From NCBI GenBank assembly GCA_963759175.1, contig CAVWXP010000005.1, positions 211,545 through 275,544 on the forward strand: DNA of 64,000 nt. Reading direction: 5' to 3'. Position 1 is the stretch's first letter. Every line of letters starts with the position of its first letter. Shown one piece after another: positions 8,058 to 16,587 of the stretch. Both the position numbers and the translations under genes were made by a program. The notes beneath the pieces are model-generated. The model worked only from the letters and a program-made list of their open reading frames with translations. It did no database searches and was not told the origin of the DNA. The DNA is from SZUA-442 sp963759175. Lineage in GTDB: Bacteria; Actinomycetota; Acidimicrobiia; Spongiisociales; UBA5794.

Positions 8058-9125
8058 ATGTCGTCACGCGCCGGCACCGTGAATCAGACCCGCCGTTCGC
8101 ATCGGATCCTCCTCGTGGGACTCTCGGTGATACTCCTCGCTACCGCGATGGCGGCACTCCCGACACCTGCAACCGCTGCGATGACCGAAGAGGCATTCGA
8201 GGTCTGCCTTCTCGAGAAGATCAACGCATCGAGGGCTGAGGTAGGTGCTGTTCCGCTGGCCATGGCGTGGGATCGCAACGACGATGTCCGTGCCTGGTCC
8301 GTGTGGATGAGCAACAACACCTTCCGCCATATGAACAGCGCTGAGCGCAATCCGATTCTTCCTCCGAACACCTACACGTGGGGCGAGAACATCGCCATGA
8401 CGTCGGCACCGCTGTCGGACTGCGACCATGTGCATCAGATGTTCATGAACTCGCCCGGTCATCGTGCGAACATCCTGAGCGCGAACAAGCGTTTCGCAGC
8501 CCTTGGCGCCCATTACGGCCCGGGTTGGTGGGTCACCGAGTTGTTCTTCTCCTCGTCGTCGTACGACCCTGGATGCGACGGAACGTTCTGTGATGACGAC
8601 CAGTCGATGTTCGAAGCAGACATAGAGGCGCTCGCCGCTGCGGGTATCACCAAGGGGTGTAACCCGCCTGTCAACAACGAGTTCTGCCCGAAGGGATACG
8701 TGACGAGGGGCGAGATGGCTGCCTTCCTGACGCGGATGCTCGGGCTGCCCGATGGTGGCTCCATCCGATTCACGGACGACGACGACTCCGTATTCGAGCG
8801 AGACATCGAGCGTCTCGCCGCAGCTGGCATCACCAAGGGGTGCAATCCGCCGGCGAATGACGAGTTCTGCCCGAACGCCAAGGTGACCCGCCAGACGATG
8901 GCGGCCTTCCTCGTCCGTGCGCTCGACCTCTCGGAGGGTGGCAGCATCGATTTCACGGACGACGACGACTCCGTATTCGAGCGAGACATCGAGCGTCTCG
9001 CCGCAGCTGGCATCACCAAGGGATGCAATCCGCCGGCGAACGACGAGTTCTGTCCCAACGACTACGTGACGCGCGAGACCATGGCAGCGTTCATGGTCCG
9101 AGCGATGGCCCGGCTTCCCCGCTGA
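8058..9125 (+). CDS. Secreted CAP-domain protein with three S-layer-like repeats
   Basis: A 355-residue exported protein. From ATG 8058 a basic stretch precedes a hydrophobic core (ILLVGLSVILLATAMAAL) and a likely cleavage near ATAA; a GTG nine codons later is an alternative start. Residues about 45-165 form a CAP/SCP-like domain (INASRAEVGAVPL, WGENIAM, NSPGHRANIL). Three units of about 60 residues follow, each with DDDxSxFExDIExLAAAGITKGCNPP and ExCPxxxVTRxxMAAFLxRAL, the SLH-type pattern common in Acidimicrobiia surface proteins. Repeats 2 and 3 are nearly identical in DNA (about 8775-8860 and 8955-9040), implying recent duplication. The repeats likely anchor the CAP domain at the cell surface. 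Confidence 0.85.
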   Translation: MSSRAGTVNQTRRSHRILLVGLSVILLATAMAALPTPATAAMTEEAFEVCLLEKINASRAEVGAVPLAMAWDRNDDVRAWSVWMSNNTFRHMNSAERNPILPPNTYTWGENIAMTSAPLSDCDHVHQMFMNSPGHRANILSANKRFAALGAHYGPGWWVTELFFSSSSYDPGCDGTFCDDDQSMFEADIEALAAAGITKGCNPPVNNEFCPKGYVTRGEMAAFLTRMLGLPDGGSIRFTDDDDSVFERDIERLAAAGITKGCNPPANDEFCPNAKVTRQTMAAFLVRALDLSEGGSIDFTDDDDSVFERDIERLAAAGITKGCNPPANDEFCPNDYVTRETMAAFMVRAMARLPR

Positions 9126-9226
9126 GGGCCCAACTCGGTATCTGGATGGCCGGCCGCCACCAACGCTGACACGCAGACGGGCGGCCCTCGTGAGGGACCG
9201 CTCGTCACGAACCAGAAGGACCGGCG

Positions 9227-10336
9227 TCAGCCGGCGAGGAAGGCCTCGAGGTCGGCTGACGTCGTGTCGTCACCGGCGATGAAGGCCTCGACATTGTCAT
9301 GGGCGACGTTGTCGTGGTACTGGATCGACGGCGACTTCATGAAGTACGACGACGGTGCCACCAGCGGACCTGCCATCCCACGATCGAGGCCGATCTTCGC
9401 GCAGCGAACCGCGTCGATGATCACGCCTGCCGAGTTCGGCGAGTCCCACACCTCGAGCTTGAGCTCGATGTTGAGTGGGGTGTCACCGAAGGACGTGCCC
9501 TCGAGGCGGATGTATGCCCATTTGCGGTCGGTGAGCCACGGGACGTGATCCGACGGGCCGATGTGCACCGACTCGTTGGAGATGCCCTGGTCGATCATCG
9601 ATGTCACGGACTGGGTCTTGGAGATCTTCTTCGACTGGAGGCGGCTGCGCTCCAGCATGTTCATGAAGTCCATGTTCCCGCCGAAGTTCAGTTGGTACGT
9701 GTTGTCGATCTTGACGCCACGATCCTCGAACAGGCGGGCGAGCTGGCGGTGCGTGATGGTCGCACCGACCTGGGACTTGATGTCGTCTCCGATGATGGGG
9801 AGGCCGGCATCGACGAACTTCTGCGCCCACACGGGGTCCGATGCGATGAACACGGGAATGGCGTTGACGAATGCCACCCCGGCGTCCAGGGCTGCCTGGG
9901 CGTAGAACTTCGTCGCTTCCTCTGATCCAACAGGGAGGTACGACACCAACACGTCGGCACCCGAGTCCTTGATCGCGGCGACGACGTCGACCGGCTCTGC
10001 GGGGGATTCCTCCACCTGGTCCACGTAGTACTGGCCGAGCCCGTCGAGGGTCGGTCCACGCATCACCTCGACGTCGAGATCGGGGACCTCGGCGAACTGG
10101 ATGGTGTTGTTCTGTCCGGCCCACATCGCCTTGGCGATGTCCTGGCCGACCTTCGATGCGTCGACGTCGAACGCTGCGACGAACTCGACATCGCCGACGT
10201 GGTAGCCGCCGAGGTCGACGTGCATCAGGCCGGGGACCTTGAGGTCCGGATCGGCATCCTTGTAGTACTCAACGCCCTGGATGAGGGAGTTGGCGCAGTT
10301 TCCGAGCCCTGCGATGGCCACTCGTACCTTGGACAT
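9227..10336 (-). CDS. ino1: Myo-inositol-1-phosphate synthase
   Basis: Converts glucose 6-phosphate to 1L-myo-inositol 1-phosphate using NAD, the first step to phosphatidylinositol and mycothiol-type metabolites in actinobacteria. The 369-residue length matches the short actinobacterial form. The NAD-binding GLGNCANSLIQG is at about residues 10-21. Other family signatures are GDDIKSQVGAT, NFGGNMDFMN and the KS motif regions. The start ATG 10336 is preceded by AGGAGG at good distance. It lies 21 bp downstream of the PadR gene on the same strand, the same order as Rv0047c-Rv0046c in mycobacteria, so both are probably co-transcribed from the palindromic promoter near 10890-10930. Confidence 0.95.
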   Translation of the reverse strand: MSKVRVAIAGLGNCANSLIQGVEYYKDADPDLKVPGLMHVDLGGYHVGDVEFVAAFDVDASKVGQDIAKAMWAGQNNTIQFAEVPDLDVEVMRGPTLDGLGQYYVDQVEESPAEPVDVVAAIKDSGADVLVSYLPVGSEEATKFYAQAALDAGVAFVNAIPVFIASDPVWAQKFVDAGLPIIGDDIKSQVGATITHRQLARLFEDRGVKIDNTYQLNFGGNMDFMNMLERSRLQSKKISKTQSVTSMIDQGISNESVHIGPSDHVPWLTDRKWAYIRLEGTSFGDTPLNIELKLEVWDSPNSAGVIIDAVRCAKIGLDRGMAGPLVAPSSYFMKSPSIQYHDNVAHDNVEAFIAGDDTTSADLEAFLAG

Positions 10337-10357
10337 GGTTCCTCCTGCCTTCTGGTT

Positions 10358-10876
10358 CTAGTTCGAGGTCGCCATGCGGCGTTCGGTGGCGACGAGGCCA
10401 TCGAGCCAGGCGATGTCGGCTTCGGTGGACCGCATGGCGTGCTCCATGAGTGCCAGCCGGTACCGATCGGTGTTCGTGCGTGCGGTGCGTGCGGCGATGA
10501 GGGTCTCTCGCGCACCCTTGAGTTGGGTGGACAGCTTCGACCTGCGCTCCTCGAGGACCCGGACACGACGCTCCTGGGGCAGGTGCCCGAGGAAGGCGAG
10601 CCGCACCTGGAAGGCACGGTCGGTCTCGGATGCATCGGGATCAGCCTGGAGCAGCGCATCGAACGCCGCTCGTCCCGCGTCGGTGATGGCGTAGGCCTTG
10701 CGGCGCCCCGTTCCCGCCGTTGCCTCGATGGCGCCGCGCTTTTCGAGCCTGCGCAGGGCGGGGTAGAGCGACCCGAACGACACCTTCCAGAACCCGAGCT
10801 CGCCGAGGGCGTGCTTGAGCTCGTACCCGTGTCGCGGGCCTTCCATGAGCAATCCGAGGATGGCGAAGTCGAGCAT
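10358..10876 (-). CDS. PadR family transcriptional regulator
   Basis: A 172-residue PadR regulator. The N-terminal winged helix (residues about 1-90) has the family's LDFAILGLLMEGPRHGYELK opening and SFGSLYPALRRLEKRG recognition region. A C-terminal dimerisation helix region (about 95-172) is rich in Arg and Leu. It is first in a two-gene unit with ino1, and a perfect 14-bp inverted repeat sits 15 bp upstream of its start. By position it likely represses its own operon and hence inositol synthesis. The ligand is unknown. Confidence 0.9.
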   Translation of the reverse strand: MLDFAILGLLMEGPRHGYELKHALGELGFWKVSFGSLYPALRRLEKRGAIEATAGTGRRKAYAITDAGRAAFDALLQADPDASETDRAFQVRLAFLGHLPQERRVRVLEERRSKLSTQLKGARETLIAARTARTNTDRYRLALMEHAMRSTEADIAWLDGLVATERRMATSN

Positions 10877-10890
10877 GATGTCGGCAGTGT

Positions 10891-10928
10891 ATATCGATTC
10901 GATACATATGTCTATATCGAATCGATAT
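10891..10928. promoter_or_regulatory. Palindromic operator of the PadR-ino1 operon
   Basis: Perfect inverted repeat ATATCGATTCGATA (10891-10904), 10-bp spacer CATATGTCTA, then TATCGAATCGATAT (10915-10928). It is strikingly AT-rich for this genome. It lies directly upstream of the PadR start codon and is the likely autoregulatory binding site; each arm is itself nearly palindromic, so two dimers could bind. Confidence 0.7.
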
Positions 10929-10936
10929 ATCGAGAT

Positions 10937-10992
10937 GAGCTTTGGGCTTTGAGCTTTGGGCTTTGAGCTTTGGGCTTTGAGCTTTGGGCCTT
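10937..10992. repeat. Four tandem copies of a 14-bp unit (GAGCTTTGGGCTTT)
   Basis: Four head-to-tail units, the last with one change (GGGCCTT). The same word family recurs in reverse complement (GGGCTCAAAGCTCAAAGC) just upstream of both fhs copies' ends at about 11826-11843 and 14798-14815. It lies between the PadR promoter and the SnoaL-like gene. Confidence 0.85.
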
Positions 10993-11003
10993 GGGAGTGG
11001 TGC

Positions 11004-11399
11004 TTACGTGGCCCGATCTCGGACGTCGATGATCTCCCAGTCCTCGACGATGCGACCGTCCTCGTCGAACCGCGAGATCACCATGCCGTGCACCTCGTAG
11101 GCCACACCGGCGGTCCGGTGGCCTGGTGGTGTCTCTGACCAGGTCCCCGTCGCTCGAAACCGAGTCACCACGGCGTCGCCGTCGGTCACCTGATCGAGGA
11201 CCTCGGCGTGTCGATCGTGCGAAGACGCAAGAAGCCTGCGGCCGACCTCGATGGCGCCATCGCGCCCCATGACATGGTCCCCGGGGCTCCGATGGACATA
11301 GTCGGCTGCATACGCCAGGTAGATGGCATCGACGTCACGGTTGTTGATGACCTCGTCGAACCAGACCCGAGCGGTCTGCAAGCGTCTGTCGGTGCTCAT
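11004..11399 (-). CDS. SnoaL-like polyketide-cyclase-fold protein, copy 1
   Basis: A 131-residue single-domain protein of the SnoaL/NTF2-like fold. Features are the helix VWFDEVINNRDVDAIYLAYAADYVHRSPGD (in pieces), the strand block AVVTRFRATGTWSETPPG and the C-terminal VHGMVISRFDEDGRIVEDWEIID typical of the ester-cyclase subgroup. The reaction cannot be predicted; many are small hydrolases, cyclases or ligand-binding proteins. It is last in the order fhs, DUF1801, SnoaL on this strand. A diverged second copy lies 2973 bp to the right (13977-14372). Confidence 0.8.
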   Translation of the reverse strand: MSTDRRLQTARVWFDEVINNRDVDAIYLAYAADYVHRSPGDHVMGRDGAIEVGRRLLASSHDRHAEVLDQVTDGDAVVTRFRATGTWSETPPGHRTAGVAYEVHGMVISRFDEDGRIVEDWEIIDVRDRAT

Positions 11400-11460
11400 C
11401 CGTACTCCTCGTCCACCCGCGGCGGTGCTCGATCCACGCCAGCTCCCGGCGAGCAGTTGC

Positions 11461-11802
11461 TCACGCCTCGAGCTCGGCGAGGCGAGCGGCGACCAGGGCC
11501 TCCACGAGCGACTCGGGGAGGGGTTCGTCTATGGGGAACCGCAGCGTGCCCTTGGCCCACGAGTACTCGCCCAGGTCTGCCTCGATGGTCGAGAGCACCG
11601 AGCCCGAGTGGGGGAAGTAGCTGCAGTGTTTGGCGAACCATGCGTACCCCGCCACGGCCTTGCCACCGACGAGGAACGCAGGGACGCCGTACGACAGGCC
11701 CTCGGTTGCGTCAGGGAGGACCCTCCTGAGCGTTGCCCGCAGGCTGGCCATGGTGCTCCGCTGCGGCTCGGGAGCCCCAGCCAAGTACTCGTCGACGGTC
11801 AT
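11461..11802 (-). CDS. DUF1801 domain protein, copy 1
   Basis: A 113-residue protein from ATG 11802 (MTVDEYLAGAPEPQRS), with GAAGG upstream; a start ten codons earlier is possible. It has the DUF1801 (YdhG-type) pattern: TLRRVLPDATEGLSYGVPAF, a central VAGYAWFAKHCSYFPHSG and the ending TLRFPIDEPLPESLV. The family is small, cytoplasmic, widespread in actinobacteria and of unknown function. It lies between fhs and the SnoaL-like gene, with a close second copy at 14432-14773. Confidence 0.8.
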   Translation of the reverse strand: MTVDEYLAGAPEPQRSTMASLRATLRRVLPDATEGLSYGVPAFLVGGKAVAGYAWFAKHCSYFPHSGSVLSTIEADLGEYSWAKGTLRFPIDEPLPESLVEALVAARLAELEA

Positions 11803-11854
11803 CGCACCTTCCCCACTGAGCTCAGGGCTCAAAGCTCAAAGCGCATAGCTCGCA

Positions 11855-13513
11855 TCAACTCAGCCCGACAACGTGCCCGTCATCATCGATGTCGATGCTG
11901 TGGGCAGCGGGGTGGAGGCCGAGACCCGGCATGCGGTTGATCGAGCCGGTGAGGGGGAGGACGAATCCGGCGCCCGCCACGAGCTGGACCTCACGCACGG
12001 GCAGCGTCCAACCGGTCGGCGCACCGAGCTTGGTGGGGTCGTGGCTGAACGAGTACTGCGTCTTGGCCATACAGATCGGGAGTTCACCGTAGCCATGGGA
12101 TTCATAGGACTCGAGCTGTCGCCGGGCTTTGATGTCGTATTCGACGCCGTCGGCCCCGTAGACCTTGGTGGCGATCCTCTCGATCTTCTCGTGGAGGGAC
12201 ATCTCGGAGGGATACAGGGGCGTGAAGGTCGAGCCGTCCTCAGTGGCGGCGGCCACGGCCTCGGCGAGGTCGACCATGCCTGCTGCTCCCCGAGCGAAGG
12301 GATCGGCGATCGCCCAGGTCGCACCCTCCTCCTCGGCGATGGCGCCGATGGCCGAGTGTTCGGAACCGTGATCGGTAGGGAAGGCGTTGATCGCCACGAC
12401 GGGCGTCACACCGTGCTGGCGGACGTTGGCGATGTGTCGTCGCAGGTTCGCTGCCCCGGCCATGACATCTTCGGGGTTCTCGGCGACCATCTCGTCGGGC
12501 AGGGGCTTGCCTGCGCGCACCTGGTACTTGCCCGAGTTGAGCTTCAACGCCCGCACGGTCGCCACGATGACCGCGGCATCGGGAGCGAGGCCCGAGGCCC
12601 GGCACTTGAGGTTGAAGAACTTCTCGGCCCCGACGTCGGAGCCGAAGCCCGCCTCGGTGATGAGGTAGTCGCCGCCGCGGATTCCCACCTGGTCCGCAAC
12701 GATCGACGAGTTCCCGTGGGCGATGTTTGCGAACGGACCCGTATGGATGAGTGCAGGCGTCCCTTCGAGGGTCTGGAGGAGGTTCGGGTTGAGGGCGTCC
12801 TTCAGCAGGACGGCCATCGCTCCGGCTCCGTGGATGTCCTCGGCGGTCACCGGCTCACCGTGGCGGTCGTAGCCGACGACGATCCGCCCGAGGCGCTCGC
12901 GGAGGTCGTGGAGGCTCGTCGCGAGGCCGAGCACAGCCATGAGCTCGGATGCGGCCGTGATGTCGAACCCGGACTCCCTGGGGATCCCGTCGAGTGTCGT
13001 ACCGAGCCCGATGACGATGTTGCGCAATGACCGGTCGTTGACGTCGATCACCCGCCGCCACGTGACGCGCTTGACGTTGATGGACCGCTGGTTGCCCTGG
13101 TAGATGTGATTGTCGATGAGGGCGGCGAGCATGTTGTTCGCAGCGGTGACGGCGTGGAAGTCACCGGTCAGGTGCAGGTTCATCTCCTCCATGGGAACGA
13201 CCTGCGAATAGCCACCGCCAGCGGCACCGCCCTTGATGCCGAACGTGGGACCGAGGGACGGCTGGCGCAGGGTCAGGACCGCCTGCTTGTCGAGGAGCTT
13301 GAAGCCCTGGGCGAGCCCGACCGAGACCGTGGTCTTGCCCTCACCGAACGGCGTCGGACTGACCGCGGTGACCAGCACGTACTTCGCCCGCGGTTCTCCC
13401 ATGGCATCGAGCGCGGCAAGCTTGATCTTGGCGAGTCCGTCGCCGCGCAGCTCGACGAATTCGGGCGGTATGCCCATGTCGGCGGCGACATCCATGATCG
13501 GACGGAGGCTCAA
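11855..13513 (-). CDS. fhs: Formate-tetrahydrofolate ligase, copy 1 (native start lost)
   Basis: ATP-dependent ligase making 10-formyl-tetrahydrofolate from formate. The uninterrupted frame gives 552 residues with the P-loop TPFGEGKTT near residue 55, GGAAGGGYSQ, and conserved blocks to the C-terminal NRMPGLG. It is close to the usual 556. The first dozen residues differ from copy 2. There the protein begins MKTDLEIARSAHLRPIMDV; here sequence homologous to copy 2 stops after CTCCGTCC and is replaced by repeat array sequence. Translation must start at TTG 13513 or at the internal ATG (MDVAADMG). The native promoter and ribosome site are therefore gone, so expression is doubtful although the frame is intact. 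Confidence 0.88.
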   Translation of the reverse strand: MSLRPIMDVAADMGIPPEFVELRGDGLAKIKLAALDAMGEPRAKYVLVTAVSPTPFGEGKTTVSVGLAQGFKLLDKQAVLTLRQPSLGPTFGIKGGAAGGGYSQVVPMEEMNLHLTGDFHAVTAANNMLAALIDNHIYQGNQRSINVKRVTWRRVIDVNDRSLRNIVIGLGTTLDGIPRESGFDITAASELMAVLGLATSLHDLRERLGRIVVGYDRHGEPVTAEDIHGAGAMAVLLKDALNPNLLQTLEGTPALIHTGPFANIAHGNSSIVADQVGIRGGDYLITEAGFGSDVGAEKFFNLKCRASGLAPDAAVIVATVRALKLNSGKYQVRAGKPLPDEMVAENPEDVMAGAANLRRHIANVRQHGVTPVVAINAFPTDHGSEHSAIGAIAEEEGATWAIADPFARGAAGMVDLAEAVAAATEDGSTFTPLYPSEMSLHEKIERIATKVYGADGVEYDIKARRQLESYESHGYGELPICMAKTQYSFSHDPTKLGAPTGWTLPVREVQLVAGAGFVLPLTGSINRMPGLGLHPAAHSIDIDDDGHVVGLS

Positions 13514-13976
13514 CGGCTGCCGATTCCTTCAGTCCCCCTTTGAAGGGGGACGGTCGAGGAGCGAAGCGACGAGGCAGGGGGATCGGCAGACGCACGGAGG
13601 CTTGGGCTGTTCACGTACGGCGATCCCCCTGGCTCACTGCGTTCGCCCGTCCCCCTTCAACAAAGGGGGACCGACGACACGATCCACCATCGAACACTCA
13701 ACGGCTGCCGATTCCTTCAGTCCCCCTTCAACAAAGGGGTACCGACGACACGATCCACCATCGAACACTCAACGGCTGCCAATTCCTTCAGTCCCCCTTT
13801 GAAGGGGGACGGTCGAGGAGCGAAGCGATGAGGCAGGGGGATCGGCAGACGCACGGAGGCTTGGGCTGTTCACGTACGGCGATCCCCCTGGCTCACTGCG
13901 TTCGCCCGTCCCCCTTCAACAAAGGGGTACCGACGACACGACACACCATCGAACACCCACCCTTGGGGGGTGGTGT
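13514..13976. repeat. Array A of the GTCCCCCTTTGAAGGGGGAC dyad element
   Basis: This 463-bp stretch has no gene. Complete elements lie at about 13532-13585 (+), 13621-13671 (-), 13791-13844 (+) and 13880-13932 (-), with a truncated one at about 13721-13743. Plus and minus elements form pairs facing each other around about 35 bp. The leader CTCAACGGCTGCC[G/A]ATTC recurs at about 13509, 13697 and 13769, so the array itself grew by duplication. It sits precisely at the junction between the two fhs blocks. Confidence 0.9.
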
Positions 13977-14372
13977 CTAGGTGGGGCGATCCCGGACGTC
14001 GATGATCTCCCAGTCCTCGACGATGCGACCGTTCTCGTCGAACCGCGAGATCACCATGCCGTGCACCTCGTAGGCCACACCGGCGGTCCGGTGGCCGGGT
14101 GGTGTCTCTGACCAGGTCCCCGTCGCTCGAAACCGAGTCACCACGGCGTCGCCGTCGGTCACCTGGTCGAGGACCTCGGCGTGTCGATCGTGCGAGGACG
14201 CGAGGAGCCGTCGGCCGACCTCGATGGCGCCATCGCGTCCCATGACATGGTCCCCGGGGCTCCGATGGACATAGTCGGCCGCATACGCCAGGTAGATGGC
14301 ATCGACGTCACGGTTGTTGATGACCTCGTCGAACCAGACCCGAGCGATCTGCATCCGTTCGTCGTTGCTCAT
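13977..14372 (-). CDS. SnoaL-like protein, copy 2
   Basis: A 131-residue paralogue of the protein at 11004-11399, differing at only a handful of positions: the N-terminus SNDERMQIARVW versus STDRRLQTARVW, Asn for Asp in DENGR, and the ending RDRPT versus RDRAT. The fold and caveats are the same as for copy 1. The reading frame is intact. It ends 20-odd bases from repeat array A and is the last gene of the right-hand duplicated block. Confidence 0.8.
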   Translation of the reverse strand: MSNDERMQIARVWFDEVINNRDVDAIYLAYAADYVHRSPGDHVMGRDGAIEVGRRLLASSHDRHAEVLDQVTDGDAVVTRFRATGTWSETPPGHRTAGVAYEVHGMVISRFDENGRIVEDWEIIDVRDRPT

Positions 14373-14431
14373 CCGTGCTCCTCACCCACTGCATCGGTGG
14401 TCGATCCCGCCGGCCCCCGGAGAGCAGTTGC

Positions 14432-14773
14432 TCACGCCTCGAGCTCGGCGAGGCGGGCGGCGACCAGGGCTGCCACCAGCGGCTCGGGCAGGGGTTCGTC
14501 GATGGGGAACCGCAGCGTTCCCTTTGCCCACGAGTACCCGTCGAGGTCGGCCTCCATCGTCGAGAGCACCGAGCCCGAGTGGGGGAAGTAGCTGCAGTGC
14601 TTGGCGAAGTATGCGTACCCGGCCACGGGCTTGCCACTGACGAGAAACGCAGGAACGCCGTACGACAGTCCCTCGGTTGCGTTAGGGAGGACCTGCCTGA
14701 GCGTTGCCCGCAGGCTGATCAGCGTGCTCCGCTGCGGCTCGGGAGCCCCATCCAGGTACTCGTCGACGGTCAT
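14432..14773 (-). CDS. DUF1801 domain protein, copy 2
   Basis: A 113-residue paralogue of 11461-11802, starting at ATG 14773 with the same GGGGAAGG ribosome site. Substitutions are conservative (STLISLRATLRQVLPNATEG versus STMASLRATLRRVLPDATEG; YAYFAKHC versus YAWFAKHC). The intact frame suggests both copies are under selection or the duplication is recent. Function unknown. Confidence 0.8.
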   Translation of the reverse strand: MTVDEYLDGAPEPQRSTLISLRATLRQVLPNATEGLSYGVPAFLVSGKPVAGYAYFAKHCSYFPHSGSVLSTMEADLDGYSWAKGTLRFPIDEPLPEPLVAALVAARLAELEA

Positions 14774-14826
14774 CGCACCTTCCCCACTGAGCTCAGGGCT
14801 CAAAGCTCAAAGCGCATAGCTCGCAT

Positions 14827-16514
14827 TCAGCTCAGCCCGACAACGTGCCCGTCATCATCGATGTCGATGCTGTGGGCGGCGGGATGCAGCCCGAGACCCG
14901 GCATGCGGTTGATCGAGCCGGTGAGGGGGAGGACGAATCCGGCGCCCGCCACGAGCTGGACCTCACGCACGGGCAGCGTCCAACCGGTCGGTGCGCCGAG
15001 CTTGGTGGGGTCGTGGCTGAACGAGTACTGCGTCTTGGCCATGCAGATCGGGAGTTCACCGTAGCCATGGGATTCGTAGGACTCGAGCTGTCGCCGGGCC
15101 TTGATGTCGTACTCGACGCCGTCGGCCCCGTAGACCTTGGTGGCGATCCTCTCGATCTTCTCGTGGAGGGACATCTCGGAGGGATACAGGGGCGTGAAGG
15201 TCGAACCGTCCTCGGTCGCAGCAGCCACCGCCTCGGCGAGGTCGACCATTCCGGCAGCTCCCCGTGCGAAGGGATCGGCGATCGCCCAGGTCGCACCCTC
15301 CTCCTCGGCAATGGCGCCGATGGCCGAGTGCTCCGAACCGTGATCGGTCGGGAAGGCATTGATCGCCACGACGGGGGTCACGCCGTGCTGGCGGACGTTG
15401 GCGATGTGTCGCCGCAGGTTGGCTGCGCCGGCCATGACATCCTCGGGGTTCTCGGCGACCATCTCGTCGGGCAGGGGCTTGCCTGCGCGCACCTGGTACT
15501 TGCCCGAGTTCAGCTTCAGGGCACGGACGGTCGCCACGATGACCGCGGCATCGGGAGCGAGGCCCGAGGCCCGGCACTTGAGGTTGAAGAACTTCTCGGC
15601 CCCGACGTCGGAGCCGAAGCCCGCCTCGGTGATGAGGTAGTCGCCGCCGCGGATCCCCACCTGGTCCGCGACGATCGATGAGTTGCCGTGGGCGATGTTT
15701 GCGAAGGGACCGGTATGGATGAGCGCAGGCGTCCCCTCGAGGGTCTGGAGGAGGTTCGGGTTGAGGGCGTCCTTCAAGAGCACGGCCATCGCTCCGGCTC
15801 CGTGGATGTCCTCGGCGGTCACCGGCTCACCGTGGCGGTCGTAGCCGACGACGATCCGCCCGAGGCGCTCGCGGAGGTCGTGGAGGCTCGTCGCCAGGCC
15901 GAGCACGGCCATGAGCTCGGATGCGGCCGTGATGTCGAACCCGGACTCCCTGGGGATCCCATCGAGTGTCGTGCCGAGCCCGATGACGATGTTGCGAAGG
16001 GCCGGTCGTTGACGTCGATCACCCGCCGCCACGTGACGCGCTTGACGTTGATCGATCGCTGGTTGCCCTGGTAGATGTGGTTGTCGATGAGGGCGGCCAG
16101 CATGTTGTTCGCAGCGGTGACGGCGTGGAAGTCACCGGTCAGGTGGAGGTTCATCTCCTCCATGGGAACGACCTGCGAATAGCCACCGCCAGCGGCACCG
16201 CCCTTGATGCCGAACGTGGGACCGAGGGACGGCTGGCGCAGGGTCAGGACCGCCTGCTTGTCGAGGAGCTTGAAGCCCTGGGCGAGCCCGACCGAGACCG
16301 TGGTCTTGCCCTCGCCGAACGGCGTCGGACTGACCGCGGTGACCAGCACGTACTTCGCCCGCGGCTCTCCCATGGCATCGAGAGCGGCGAGCTTGATCTT
16401 GGCGAGTCCGTCCCCGCGCATCTCGACGAACTCGGGCGGTATGCCCATGTCGGCGGCGACATCCATGATCGGACGGAGGTGTGCACTACGGGCGATTTCG
16501 AGATCGGTCTTCAT
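14827..16514 (-). pseudogene. fhs: Formate-tetrahydrofolate ligase, copy 2 (native start, one frameshift)
   Basis: The full-length gene with the expected N-terminus MKTDLEIARSAH and ATG at 16512-16514. It is interrupted near 15996-16001: copy 1 reads GTTGCGCAATGACCGG and copy 2 GTTGCGAAGGGCCGG, one base shorter, which shifts the frame after VIDVNDR. Both halves are otherwise intact and nearly identical to copy 1. As read, this copy makes a product truncated at about 231 residues. If the missing base is a sequencing error, this is the real working fhs and copy 1 is the promoterless duplicate. Divergent mobA starts 73 bp away. Confidence 0.85.
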
Positions 16515-16587
16515 GGGATAGACGCTAACCGATCAGCGGTTCCCATACCGGGGATGGGTGCCGTCGAGCGGGCGCGAGAATGGGGAC

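Larger units (their letters stand above)
11004..13509. repeat. Left unit of a 2.5-kb tandem duplication
   Basis: Contains SnoaL, DUF1801 and fhs copy 1. The right unit starts about 2972 bp later. The two are roughly 95 percent alike by eye, with scattered substitutions. Confidence 0.9.
13977..16480. repeat. Right unit of the 2.5-kb tandem duplication
   Basis: Homology with the left unit ends at CGGACGGAGG (about 16480), after which this copy continues into the native fhs 5' end while the left copy continues into repeat array A. Confidence 0.9.

Noticed and set aside
13509..13976. CRISPR array
   Set aside because: Units are dyad elements in alternating orientation with irregular spacing and similar, not unique, intervening sequence. 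No cas genes are nearby.
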